DNA of 41,354 nucleotides from an uncultured Corynebacterium sp. (GTDB lineage Bacteria; Actinomycetota; Actinomycetes; Mycobacteriales; Mycobacteriaceae): contig NZ_CALZFS010000008.1 of the NCBI RefSeq assembly GCF_945649885.1, positions 1 through 41,354 on the forward strand, given 5' to 3'. Positions 8,036 to 16,591 of the stretch are shown piece after piece. Both the position numbers and the translations under genes were made by a program. The first letter of the stretch is position 1, and each line of letters starts with the position of its first letter. A model generated the notes under the pieces. That model was not told where the DNA came from. It did no database searches and saw nothing but the letters and a program-made list of their open reading frames with translations.

Positions 8036-9238
8036 TTAGTTGCGTACTTCTACAGGAACCTTGCCACCACTCATCTGTCGGTACAGGTGTGTGGAGATGA
8101 GGATACTTGCCGGAAGCAGCACCACAAGGCCAAGCGTCAGAGTAATGATGGTGCCAACAATCGCAACGATTCCAGCGAGGATGCTGTAGGCCAACAGCTT
8201 GAAATAGTTGCGGGCCGCATCAACAAAACCATGACGGATTGCGCCCATGGCATTTTCCCTGCCGTCAGCGGCGTAGTACACCCAGTAACTGTGCAGTGGG
8301 GCCACCAACATGCTGATCACCATGTAGAGCATCAACCGTCCCATGATTGCCTCATCAAGGGTCATCGCAGCGGTGGTTTCGTTCACCTGGATCAGGTCCG
8401 CGGTATCAGACTGGAGAAGCCCTGAGACCACCAATCCGACAACGCCGATGATGACCAGAAGGAGAAGTGTCTGTCCCACGTTGATGGGACGGAAGAAATC
8501 AGCAAGTCGTGCTCTACGACCATCGACTTCCAAGAGTGCGCCACGCATGACACAGATCATCACTGCCCAGCTGAAGATAGCAATCACGATGTTCATGATG
8601 AGGTTGGCCGGTGACAGTATGTCACCGCTCATCACTGCATCAGAGTCAAAAGCCACCATCATGAAGCTCAGAGTGATGGAGAGAAACATGAATGCCACGC
8701 CCAGCACGACGGTGCCCAGGATCCAGATGCCGGGGTTGGCAAAAATGGATTTGAAACCAAACCGTACGGCGCGCATGATGTTGATTTTTCCATCAGACTT
8801 TTCCAGCGCCTCCCCGCCCTGGCCTGATCCGCCACCATCGTAACCATTATTGCCCGGACCATAACCACTATAGGGCTGTCCATAAGACTGGTAGCTGGAA
8901 TCACTGCCTGCACCGGTGCCCGGGTAGGGCTGGTATCCGGAATAGGAGGAGCCGGTTGAACCGGTTGAGCCATACCCGTAGTCCCCACCCGGCGCGCGGT
9001 AGTTCGGGTTGAATCCCCCGGGAGCATCTTCAGGGTGGTTGGTGGGCTGATAGCGCTTGGGGAAGCCTCCGCTCTCATCGCCACGGTCGTTGCCTACACC
9101 CCGCTCATCACCGTCATCGGAACCTGAGGATGATGCGGGTGGTTCTTCAGCAGGCTTTTCCGAATTGAAATCGGAAGGTCCCTCCTGATTGTCATCATCT
9201 CCGGGGTTCAGGTCTGGTCTCTCATCATCGCGACTCAT
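8036..9238 (-). CDS. Multi-spanning membrane protein with Gly/Tyr/Ser-rich disordered N-terminus
   Basis: 400 residues in two parts. Residues 1 to about 155 are low complexity: an acidic head (RPDLNPGDDDNQEGP), then a Gly/Ser/Tyr/Pro-rich stretch with repeated YSGY, YQSYGQPYSGYG and GYDGGG units. From about residue 165 follow roughly five or six hydrophobic segments, including IWILGTVVLGVAFMFLSITL, LLLLVIIGVVGLVVSGLL and a last one ending VVLLPASILIS. No enzyme or transporter motif is recognisable. Such Gly/Tyr-rich heads are common on corynebacterial membrane proteins, but the role here is unknown. It converges with oxyR and is divergent from hrpA. AAGGAGAG lies upstream of the ATG with slightly long spacing. 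Confidence 0.8.
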   Translation of the reverse strand: MSRDDERPDLNPGDDDNQEGPSDFNSEKPAEEPPASSSGSDDGDERGVGNDRGDESGGFPKRYQPTNHPEDAPGGFNPNYRAPGGDYGYGSTGSTGSSYSGYQPYPGTGAGSDSSYQSYGQPYSGYGPGNNGYDGGGSGQGGEALEKSDGKINIMRAVRFGFKSIFANPGIWILGTVVLGVAFMFLSITLSFMMVAFDSDAVMSGDILSPANLIMNIVIAIFSWAVMICVMRGALLEVDGRRARLADFFRPINVGQTLLLLVIIGVVGLVVSGLLQSDTADLIQVNETTAAMTLDEAIMGRLMLYMVISMLVAPLHSYWVYYAADGRENAMGAIRHGFVDAARNYFKLLAYSILAGIVAIVGTIITLTLGLVVLLPASILISTHLYRQMSGGKVPVEVRN

Positions 9239-9384
9239 CGTCTTTGGAACTCTCCTTAGATTCTTTTCCCAGTTTCACGCTCTCCGGGGGGAATCGACAA
9301 CCAGACAGTTGCCCACCGGTGAAGCGCGACACATCCAGATACAGGGTACTCGCAACCGGAATCTGAGGAGCATCACGGAGCAAG

Positions 9385-9390
9385 TAGAAT
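9385..9390 (+). promoter_or_regulatory. -10 box for hrpA
   Basis: TAGAAT ends 11 bases before the hrpA ATG. No ribosome-binding site is visible, so the transcript is probably leaderless or has only a few leader bases. Confidence 0.5.
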
Positions 9391-9401
9391 GATCCACTAG
9401 C

Positions 9402-12400
9402 ATGATTACTTCTGAAAACACCCCTACGCGAGCCGAACTGTACGAACTCCTCAGCGGAGTTTCACTCACGGACGAACGCGTCTTCCGCCGACGCCTCCAC
9501 AAGGCACGCTCCCCCAGGGCGTTGACTGCCATCAAGGCGGACATCGCCAAGGCTGCCACGCTTGTCGATGCCCGGGCTGACCGTATCCCGGCCATTACCT
9601 ACCCGGCGACATTGCCGGTGAGCGCCCGTCGTGAGGACATCGCTGAGGCAATCCGTGACAACCAGGTGGTCATCATCGCCGGTGAGACCGGTTCGGGTAA
9701 GACCACCCAGATCCCGAAGATTTGTCTGCAACTGGGTCGGGGTCGCCGTGGGCTCATCGGGCATACCCAGCCACGTCGACTGGCGGCCCGTACTGTTGCC
9801 GAGCGCATTGCAGAGGAACTCGATCAAGAGATTGGTGAAACTGTTGGTTATGCCATCCGTTTCGATGACCGTGTCTCCTCCTCCACCTCAGTGAAGCTGA
9901 TGACTGACGGCATCCTGCTGGCAGAGATGCAGCGTGATCGTTTTCTCAACGCCTATGACACGATCATCATCGATGAGGCCCATGAACGATCCCTCAACAT
10001 CGACTTCCTCCTTGGTTACCTGCGCCAGCTGCTTCCCAGGCGCCCGGATCTCAAGGTCATTATCACTTCAGCCACGATTGATCCAGAACGTTTCGCGGAA
10101 CACTTCTCTGGTCCATCTGGTAAGCCGGCTCCCATCATCGAGGTGTCTGGTCGGACCTTCCCCGTCGAGATCCGTTACCGCCCCCTCGAGGTGATTCAGG
10201 GTGACAAGATCATCGATATTGATCCACTCGATGGTCTCTGCAACGCCCTTGAGGAACTCATGGCTGAGGGCAGGGGCGATATTCTCTGTTTCTTCCCCGG
10301 CGAACGTGACATTCGTGACGCCATGGAAGCCATCGAGGGTCGTAAATGGAAGGGTGTGGAGGTCACTCCCCTGTTTGGTCGACTCTCCAACCAGGAGCAG
10401 CACCGGGTGTTCAGTCCGCATTCCGGGCGTCGCATCGTGTTGTCCACCAACATCGCGGAAACCTCCCTGACGGTGCCCGGTATCCACTACGTGGTGGATA
10501 CCGGAACAGCACGTATCTCGCGGTATTCAGTGCGGACCAAGGTTCAGCGTCTGCCCATCGAGCCGATCTCCCAGGCCAGCGCCAATCAGCGTTCCGGCCG
10601 TTGTGGTCGTGTCGCCGATGGTATTGCCGTCCGTCTCTATTCCGAGGAGGATTTTGAGTCTCGTCCGGAGTTCACTGATCCAGAAATTGTGCGTACCAAT
10701 CTGGCCAGCGTCATTTTGCGGATGGCATCCCTTCGACTGGGCGATATCAATGATTTTCCTTTCCTTCAGGTTCCGGAGCAGCGTTCCATCCGTGATGGAC
10801 TACTCCTCCTACATGAGCTCGGTGCGCTGGCAGAAGAAGCCGCTGAGGATGGCTCCCCGAAGCTGACCCCCACCGGCCGGGATATTGCCAATATTCCTGT
10901 GGATCCACGCATGGCCCGCATGCTTGTGGAGGCACAGAAACTCGGAGCCTTGCACCCGGTGATGGTCATCGTGGCTGCCATGACCATCCAGGATGTTCGC
11001 GAACGTCCTCTGGAGTTCCAGGCGCAGGCAGACCAGGCCCATGCCCGCTTCAAGGATGTCACGAGTGACTTCCTCAGTTTCCTGAAACTGTGGGAATATA
11101 TTAGTGATCAGCGTGACTTAAGCAGTGGTAACGCCTTCCGCAAACAGATGAAGAAAGAGTTCCTCCACTACATGCGTATCCGCGAGTGGTGGGATCTGGT
11201 ACGCCAGCTGGAACAGGTAGGACAGCAATTAGGCTGGTCTGCAAAAGAGAACGTCGCAGGTACTGCAAGTCCTGACATCATCCACCAGTCGCTGCTGTCA
11301 GGTCTGCTCTCCCAGATCGGTTCCCGTGACGGGGAAAGCAGGGAATTCACCGGTTCTCGGGGCACTAAATTCATGGTGTTTCCCGGCTCCTCACTAGCCA
11401 AGAAACCACCACAGTTCGTCATGGCCGGTCAGCTTGTTGAAACCTCCCGTCTGTGGGCCCGTGATGTTGCCAAGATCGAACCGGAGTGGGTAGAAAAACT
11501 TGCCGGTCCCCTGCTTAAACATCAGTATTCTGAGCCGCATTGGTCAACAAAACGTGGTGCCGCGATGGTCCACCAGAAGTCCACGCTCTATGGCGTCACC
11601 ATCATTGCCGACAGAGTTGTTCCCTATCACACGGTGGATCCGGTGGCTGCCCGTGATCTGTTCATCCGTCATGCACTCATTGAAGGTGAATGGACCACCC
11701 ACCACCGTTTCTTCCACGATAATGCTGCCAAACTGGAAGATATTGCTGAACTTGAGGCGAAGGCACGCCGCCGCGACATCATCGTCGATGAGGAAACACT
11801 CTTTGATTTCTATGATGCGAAGCTTCCTGACACAGCAACCACGTCACGGAACTTTGATGCCTGGTGGAAGAAGACCTCCCGTAATCAACCCGACCTCCTT
11901 GATTTTGACCCAGAGGAACTCATCAATGCTGATACTGATGCCATCAGCGAGGAGGCTTTCCCCGATAAGTGGCAGAAAGGTGGTTTGATCTTCGACTTGA
12001 ATTACCACTTCGAACCAGGGCACAAAGATGACGGTGTCACGGTTCTGGTTCCGGTTCCGGTACTCGGCGGCCTGGACACCGAAGGATTCGATTGGTTGGT
12101 GCCCGGTGTACGTCTTGATCTGGTCACCGAACTCATCAGAACACTACCGAAGGCTCTGAGGCGTTCAGTGGTTCCCGCCCCTGAGTTCGCCAAGCGTTCG
12201 ATGCCGCTCCTGCGTCCCTACATGTCACCCCTGGCTACCCAGCTGGCAGAGGCACTGCATTCATTGGGTGGCGCAGGGATCAATGCCTCAGATTTTTCTC
12301 TCCAGAAGCTTCCTGATCATCTGCGCATCACTTACGCCGCCGTGGATAAGCGTGGTGAGATCATCGACCGGGACAAGAGCCTGGACAAGCTCAAGGAGCG

Positions 12401-13310
12401 TCGGGCCAATCAGATTAGGGCTTCAGTGTCACGGGTAGCACGAACCTCTGAGCAGGATGAAGCAACCTCATGGACCCCCGAGACTCTCGGTTCCATCAAT
12501 GAGGAGGTTGACACCACGGTTGATGGTCAGAAGGTCACGGCCTTCCCTGCCCTGGTGGTCTCACCGACAGGGGTCTCAGTCAAGGTCTTTCCCACTCGTG
12601 CCGCCGCTGATGCGTCGATGATCACCTCGACACTGACCCTGTTGATGCGTGAAATCGAGGTTAATCCGAAGCAGATGGTCAAGGGTCTGCCCTTGCAGCA
12701 GCGTGTCGCCGTGGACAATTACCCTCACGGAGGTTCCGAGGGGTTGGTCTCTGATGCCCGCATCGCAGCGATCCGTGATCTCATGTTCGCCAATGGTGGC
12801 GCTGTCCGCACCCCAGAGGAGTTTGAAAAGCTCCTCGCTGTTGTGAAGCCAGCTGCTGCTGGTGAAGTCCGGCGCACCATTGTTGATCTCGCGCCAGCGT
12901 TGGTTCTTTATGCCAATGTCATGTCGGAGCTGGAAGGGTGGACCGGCCCGGCTATTGATGACATGATGTCCCAGCTGGAATTCCTCTTGCCGAAACAGGC
13001 AATCAGTATCCATGGGGCACAACGTCTGCGGCATCTCCCACGGTATCTCCATGCGATGACGATCAGGATGGAGGAGATGAATCGGGACCCCGATCGTGAT
13101 GCGGACCGTCAGGATGAGATCAATGCGGTGAAGGACTACCTAGACACTCGACTGGCTAAGTTGCCGACCAATCGCCGTGCCACCCGGGAAGTGAAGGATA
13201 TCCGCTGGCAGATCCAGGAACTCCGGGTCAGTTTATTTGCACAACGGCTCGGCACTCCCATGCCGGTATCGGTGCAGCGCATCAAGAAGATGGTGGATAA
13301 ACTCCGGTAG
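9402..13310 (+). CDS. hrpA: ATP-dependent RNA helicase HrpA
   Basis: DEAH-box RNA helicase of 1302 residues, close to the length of E. coli HrpA. The motor core has Walker A GETGSGKTT (about 94-102), PRRLAART (Ia), DEAHERSLN (II), TSATIDPERF (III), STNIAETSLTVPGI (V) and QRSGRCGRV (VI). Helicase-associated, winged-helix and OB-fold regions follow, and the long C-terminal half matches DUF3418, which is specific to HrpA-type proteins. In E. coli HrpA is linked to fimbrial mRNA processing and rescue of stalled ribosomes; the corynebacterial target is not known to me. Transcribed alone, it ends at a hairpin shared with nrdR. Confidence 0.95.
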   Translation: MITSENTPTRAELYELLSGVSLTDERVFRRRLHKARSPRALTAIKADIAKAATLVDARADRIPAITYPATLPVSARREDIAEAIRDNQVVIIAGETGSGKTTQIPKICLQLGRGRRGLIGHTQPRRLAARTVAERIAEELDQEIGETVGYAIRFDDRVSSSTSVKLMTDGILLAEMQRDRFLNAYDTIIIDEAHERSLNIDFLLGYLRQLLPRRPDLKVIITSATIDPERFAEHFSGPSGKPAPIIEVSGRTFPVEIRYRPLEVIQGDKIIDIDPLDGLCNALEELMAEGRGDILCFFPGERDIRDAMEAIEGRKWKGVEVTPLFGRLSNQEQHRVFSPHSGRRIVLSTNIAETSLTVPGIHYVVDTGTARISRYSVRTKVQRLPIEPISQASANQRSGRCGRVADGIAVRLYSEEDFESRPEFTDPEIVRTNLASVILRMASLRLGDINDFPFLQVPEQRSIRDGLLLLHELGALAEEAAEDGSPKLTPTGRDIANIPVDPRMARMLVEAQKLGALHPVMVIVAAMTIQDVRERPLEFQAQADQAHARFKDVTSDFLSFLKLWEYISDQRDLSSGNAFRKQMKKEFLHYMRIREWWDLVRQLEQVGQQLGWSAKENVAGTASPDIIHQSLLSGLLSQIGSRDGESREFTGSRGTKFMVFPGSSLAKKPPQFVMAGQLVETSRLWARDVAKIEPEWVEKLAGPLLKHQYSEPHWSTKRGAAMVHQKSTLYGVTIIADRVVPYHTVDPVAARDLFIRHALIEGEWTTHHRFFHDNAAKLEDIAELEAKARRRDIIVDEETLFDFYDAKLPDTATTSRNFDAWWKKTSRNQPDLLDFDPEELINADTDAISEEAFPDKWQKGGLIFDLNYHFEPGHKDDGVTVLVPVPVLGGLDTEGFDWLVPGVRLDLVTELIRTLPKALRRSVVPAPEFAKRSMPLLRPYMSPLATQLAEALHSLGGAGINASDFSLQKLPDHLRITYAAVDKRGEIIDRDKSLDKLKERRANQIRASVSRVARTSEQDEATSWTPETLGSINEEVDTTVDGQKVTAFPALVVSPTGVSVKVFPTRAAADASMITSTLTLLMREIEVNPKQMVKGLPLQQRVAVDNYPHGGSEGLVSDARIAAIRDLMFANGGAVRTPEEFEKLLAVVKPAAAGEVRRTIVDLAPALVLYANVMSELEGWTGPAIDDMMSQLEFLLPKQAISIHGAQRLRHLPRYLHAMTIRMEEMNRDPDRDADRQDEINAVKDYLDTRLAKLPTNRRATREVKDIRWQIQELRVSLFAQRLGTPMPVSVQRIKKMVDKLR

Positions 13311-13321
13311 CTGATAAGCAG

Positions 13322-13360
13322 AAAAAAAGGGGGGCTGACTTGAGATTAGCCCTCTTTTTC
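13322..13360. terminator. Bidirectional terminator between hrpA and nrdR
   Basis: An A7-G6-CT left arm pairs with AGCCCTCTTTTT (13348-13359). A runs on one side and T runs on the other make it work in both directions, matching its place between two convergent genes. Confidence 0.85.
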
Positions 13361-13411
13361 CTTTTGCACATTTTCCCGCTCGCCAACCCGACGGAGGTGT
13401 TGTCACAAGGC

Positions 13412-13867
13412 CTAGTCCTCATCTTTACGTCGGCGCATCAACCGGATTTCCTTTTCAAAATCATCAGCATCCTCAAATGACTTATAAACGGAGGCAAAAC
13501 GCAGATACGCCACCTCGTCAAGTTCGCGGAGAGGGTCCAGGATGGCCAGACCGATGTCATTGGCACGGATCTGGGAACTGCCACTACTGCGGACAGTCTC
13601 CTCCACCTGCTGTGCCAGCCGCTTGAGTGAATCATCGGAGACATCGCGCCCCTGGCAGGCCCGTCGCACACCCGTGACCACCTTTTCCCTGCTGAAAGGT
13701 TCAGTAACACCATTTCTCTTGAGAACCAGTAGAATGGCTTTCTCAATGGTGGTGAATCTACCTTCGCATTCACTGCATTCCCGGCGACGTCGAATGGCAC
13801 TACCTGCCTCGATGACCCGTGAATCTATAACTTTGGAATGTCCGTGCTGACAAAACGGGCAATACAT
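13412..13867 (-). CDS. nrdR: Transcriptional repressor NrdR of ribonucleotide reductase genes
   Basis: 151 residues, the usual size. The N-terminal zinc ribbon has CPFC (residues 3-6) and CSEC, followed by an ATP-cone domain that senses ATP/dATP ([16 protein letters not shown] onward). NrdR represses ribonucleotide reductase operons by binding NrdR boxes. A GGAAGGA ribosome-binding site lies nine bases before the ATG. It lies downstream of divS on the same strand (122-base gap), as in C. glutamicum, and so may receive SOS readthrough. A sequence one base off a DnaA box (TGTGGATAG, 13908-13916) lies upstream; its significance is uncertain. Confidence 0.95.
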   Translation of the reverse strand: MYCPFCQHGHSKVIDSRVIEAGSAIRRRRECSECEGRFTTIEKAILLVLKRNGVTEPFSREKVVTGVRRACQGRDVSDDSLKRLAQQVEETVRSSGSSQIRANDIGLAILDPLRELDEVAYLRFASVYKSFEDADDFEKEIRLMRRRKDED

Positions 13868-13988
13868 GGACCCAGATCCTTCCCTGTAGGGGTGCCCGCC
13901 ATCCTTGTGTGGATAGGGGAAGCTCTGTTCAGCTTAGGCCACACCTTCCATGAACCTCCATCACAGACAGGCCCTGAACCGATGTCCT

Positions 13989-14414
13989 CTAGTCCAGGCT
14001 GACACCCACCCGCTGGGATCCACCATAAGGCTCAATCGGTTCTTCCTGTGCCTCTTGTGAAAGGAGGATTCCGACAAAGATCGCCAGCCCAAAGATTGCC
14101 CCGCCAGCCCACTGTTTAACATTTTCCATAATCGAACGTGGAGACTCTCCAGAGTTTCCCTTTTCCCGCAGGAGGTCTGCAGCCTCTGGCACAGGGCGCG
14201 CAATCCCATAGCCGCTCCCATGGCGTTGAACATGCACGCCATAGGGAGGCGAAAAACGGGTGCGATTCGAACTGTCAAGCGTTCGAACACGTACGGGTCG
14301 GGAGGGAGCAACCCCTTCCCGCCCACCTGCCCAAACAGCGGCGGGGGGAACAGTCAGGTCAGGGACTGGCCGGTCATTACCTAGCCTGCCACCTGCATCA
14401 ATCGACATCGCCAT
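13989..14414 (-). CDS. divS: DivS-like SOS-induced cell division suppressor
   Basis: 141 residues from the ATG at 14414, chosen because AGGAGAG precedes it by five bases; the ORF track starts 16 codons earlier with no such site. It has a basic, Arg/Pro-rich cytoplasmic N-terminal part, one membrane segment near residues 102-120 (WAGGAIFGLAIFVGILLS) and a short C-terminal tail. In C. glutamicum the gene in this position, divergent from lexA, is divS, which blocks septation during the SOS response; the M. tuberculosis neighbour Rv2719c is comparable but carries a LysM domain, which I do not see here. A TAGAAT -10 on this strand (14440-14445) lies close to LexA half-sites. Position and topology carry the call. 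Confidence 0.75.
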   Translation of the reverse strand: MAMSIDAGGRLGNDRPVPDLTVPPAAVWAGGREGVAPSRPVRVRTLDSSNRTRFSPPYGVHVQRHGSGYGIARPVPEAADLLREKGNSGESPRSIMENVKQWAGGAIFGLAIFVGILLSQEAQEEPIEPYGGSQRVGVSLD

Positions 14415-14464
14415 GGTTCTCTCCTGTTCGTCTGCCTGCATTCTAGGAACAGGCCTGGACACTA

Positions 14465-14629
14465 TCGAACATCATTTTCGTTCAGGTGTTCGACTTTGGC
14501 TTCTTGTTCGATTTATATCACCTTGGGAAAAAGATGTCTAGAATATTCCCGGAAACATCGAACACTCGTACCATTTCCGCAGGCGGGCATGTATGGTTAA
14601 GACTTGAGAAAGAAAAAATGGTTCGAACA
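14465..14629. promoter_or_regulatory. divS-lexA control region with LexA (SOS) boxes
   Basis: Part of the 335-base gap between divS and lexA. With the corynebacterial SOS box TCGAA(A/C)ANNTGTTCGA as reference, 14478-14493 matches 12 of 14 fixed positions, and 14558-14573 keeps a perfect left half plus four of seven on the right. In all, five exact 7-base half-sites occur: TCGAACA at 14465, 14558 and 14623, and TGTTCGA at 14487 and 14505. TAGAAT boxes serve divS (14440-14445, - strand) and lexA (14539-14544, + strand), so bound LexA would cover both promoters. Bases 14630-14749 are untranslated lexA leader. Confidence 0.85.
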
Positions 14630-14749
14630 GTCCCGAGTGTTGAACCGCTTCTGGAACTACACCGCGCCGGACAGGGTGCAGAGAATGGTCAATATCCCCC
14701 TGACCATCGCCTCACACCATCAGCGCCCAAATGGAAGGACCCCTCCCCC

Positions 14750-15505
14750 ATGTCCACCGAGAAGACCCCCAAGGCCCGCGGCAGTCGTGGCAGCCGCACG
14801 GTGAAGATGCTGCCTAATGGCAAGCCTGATCCCGCCAGCCTGTCTGACAGGCAGCGCAGGATCCTGGAGGTGATTCGAGATGCAGTGGTTCTGCGTGGTT
14901 ACCCACCAAGCATTCGTGAAATCGGCGATGCCGCAGGACTCCAGTCAACGTCATCGGTCGCCTACCAGCTCAAGGAGCTGGAGAAGAAGGGCTTCCTACG
15001 CCGTGACCCCAACAAGCCACGCGCGGTGGATGTCCGACACCTTCCAGACACGGACACCCGCCCCAAGGTCGGACCGAAGTCCAAGTCCAAGAACGCCGCG
15101 CATTCCGCACCAAATGAGGACTTGGCGAGTGCAACCTCATTCATCCCCGTGGTGGGCAAGATTGCTGCAGGTAATCCCATCCTGGCGGAACAAAATATTG
15201 AAGAATACTATCCGCTCCCCGCAGAAATCGTCGGTGATGGTGAGCTGTACATGCTCGAGGTCATTGGTGAGTCCATGCGAGATGCTGGCATCCTCAGCGG
15301 CGATTGGGTGGTTGTCCGCTCACAGCCTGTCGCTGAACAGGGTGAGTTTGTGGCAGCGATGATTGATGGTGAAGCCACCGTCAAGGAGTTCCATAAGGAC
15401 GCGTCCGGCGTCTGGCTCCTGCCGCACAATGATTCCTTCGCCCCCATCTCCGGAGAAAATGCTGAAATCATGGGCAAGGTAGTCTCCGTGATGCGAAAGC
15501 TCTGA
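14750..15505 (+). CDS. lexA: SOS repressor LexA
   Basis: 251 residues from ATG 14750, preceded by GGAAGGA. The ORF-track start at 14486 would run through the operators and lacks homology. The N-terminal winged helix ([28 protein letters not shown]) binds SOS boxes, with a Lys/Ser-rich linker at about 100-125. The self-cleavage domain follows, with the Ala140-Gly141 scissile bond in KIAAGNP, the nucleophile Ser175 (GESMRD) and the general base Lys212 (ATVKEF). RecA filaments trigger cleavage and so derepress the SOS genes. The promoter carries LexA boxes, so the gene is autoregulated and divergent from divS. Confidence 0.97.
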   Translation: MSTEKTPKARGSRGSRTVKMLPNGKPDPASLSDRQRRILEVIRDAVVLRGYPPSIREIGDAAGLQSTSSVAYQLKELEKKGFLRRDPNKPRAVDVRHLPDTDTRPKVGPKSKSKNAAHSAPNEDLASATSFIPVVGKIAAGNPILAEQNIEEYYPLPAEIVGDGELYMLEVIGESMRDAGILSGDWVVVRSQPVAEQGEFVAAMIDGEATVKEFHKDASGVWLLPHNDSFAPISGENAEIMGKVVSVMRKL

Positions 15506-15523
15506 TCGCACCAGCATCCACTG

Positions 15524-15566
15524 CCCCGTTTGTGAGTTCGCCTTGAACATGCAAACGGGGTTCCTC
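15524..15566 (+). terminator. lexA terminator
   Basis: CCCCGTTTG (15524-15532) pairs perfectly with CAAACGGGG (15552-15560), followed by TTCCTCTTT. It begins 18 bases after the lexA stop. Confidence 0.75.
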
Positions 15567-15811
15567 TTTGGTGACCACGTTCGGGGGTGAACCCTTATCC
15601 GCATAAACAAGGTGTTTCAAAGTGGGTTTATTGTGGGTTTCGCAAGGTCTTGTAGCTTTTACAGCATTATCGCTGCCCGATTTATTGAGATTGCGCTGTT
15701 CCTACCCCTGCTACCCATAACTTTTTGTAGGAAACAGCTGTCCAATGGTGCGATAATGGAAACCAATATCGGGCATATATACGAAAATTTCTTTTTGTTT
15801 TAAGGAGTGGC
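15567..15811 (+). promoter_or_regulatory. Promoter region of sugR
   Basis: AT-rich non-coding stretch between the lexA terminator and sugR. It contains a repeated GTGGGTTT (two copies, near 15621 and 15633), a GATAAT -10 candidate at 15752-15757 and, at the end, TTTTAAGGAGTGGC-ATG with a good ribosome-binding site. The 63-residue ORF listed at 15612 has no recognisable homology and looks like chance. Confidence 0.5.
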
Positions 15812-16591
15812 ATGTACGCAGAAGAACGACGCCGTCAGATCGCGTCATTGACAGCGGTTGAAGGACGGGTCAATGTCACTGAACTTGCCGGCCGTTTCGA
15901 TGTTACTGCGGAGACCATCCGACGGGACCTGGCCGTGCTCGACCGCGAGGGGATTGTCCACCGCGTCCATGGCGGCGCTGTCGCCACCCAGTCTTTCCAA
16001 ACCACTGAATTGAGCCTTGATACCCGGTTCCGCTCCGCGTCATCGGCCAAATATTCAATCGCCAAGGCTGCCATGCAGTTCCTCCCTCCGGTCAATGGGG
16101 GTATGTTCCTTGATGCCGGAACCACAGTTACTGCGTTGGCTGATCTCATTGCTGAGCACCCCCATGCTAAACAGTGGTCGATTGTCACCAACTGCCTGCC
16201 CATCGCCCTCAGCCTGGCCAACACCGGATTAGATGATGTCCAGCTTCTCGGTGGCAGTGTCCGAGCGATCACCCAGGCAGTCGTTGGGGATACAGCTCTT
16301 CGCACCCTTGCGCTGATGCGTGCGGATGTGGTGTTCATCGGTACGAATGCGCTCACCCTTGATCATGGTCTTTCAACTGCTGATTCCCAGGAAGCCGCCA
16401 TGAAGTCAGCCATGATCACCAACGCCCACAAGGTAGTTGTCCTGTGCGACTCCACCAAGATGGGTACGGACTACCTGGTCAGCTTCGGTTCTATTGATGA
16501 CATTGATGTCGTGGTGACTGATTCCGGTGCGCCTGAGTCCTTCATCCAGCAGCTGAAGGAACATGATGTCGAGGTCGTGATCGCAGAATGA
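15812..16591 (+). CDS. sugR: DeoR-family sugar metabolism repressor SugR
   Basis: 259-residue DeoR-type repressor. Residues 1-57 form the winged helix-turn-helix (RFDVTAETIRRDL, then the family signature HRVHGGA). The C-terminal domain has the ribose-isomerase-like pocket with all usual motifs: DAGTT (101-105), the E194/K198 pair in SQEAAMKSAM, and DSTK (213-216). In C. glutamicum SugR represses ptsG, ptsF, ptsS, ptsI and ptsH, and sugar phosphates such as fructose-6-phosphate or fructose-1-phosphate relieve it. Its stop overlaps the next gene's ATG (ATGA). It stands 1.0 kb from ptsI, a known target. AAGGAG lies upstream of the ATG. Confidence 0.93.
   Translation: MYAEERRRQIASLTAVEGRVNVTELAGRFDVTAETIRRDLAVLDREGIVHRVHGGAVATQSFQTTELSLDTRFRSASSAKYSIAKAAMQFLPPVNGGMFLDAGTTVTALADLIAEHPHAKQWSIVTNCLPIALSLANTGLDDVQLLGGSVRAITQAVVGDTALRTLALMRADVVFIGTNALTLDHGLSTADSQEAAMKSAMITNAHKVVVLCDSTKMGTDYLVSFGSIDDIDVVVTDSGAPESFIQQLKEHDVEVVIAE

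Noticed and set aside
13927-13946. Possible DtxR box upstream of nrdR
   Set aside because: About 11 of 19 positions match the DtxR consensus, too few for an operator.
14604-14804. 66-residue ORF in the lexA leader as a small regulatory protein
   Set aside because: Overlaps the lexA start in another frame, lacks a ribosome-binding site and is Arg/Pro-rich like a shadow frame.
15612-15803. 63-residue ORF before sugR
   Set aside because: No ribosome-binding site or recognisable sequence; it lies in an AT-rich promoter region.
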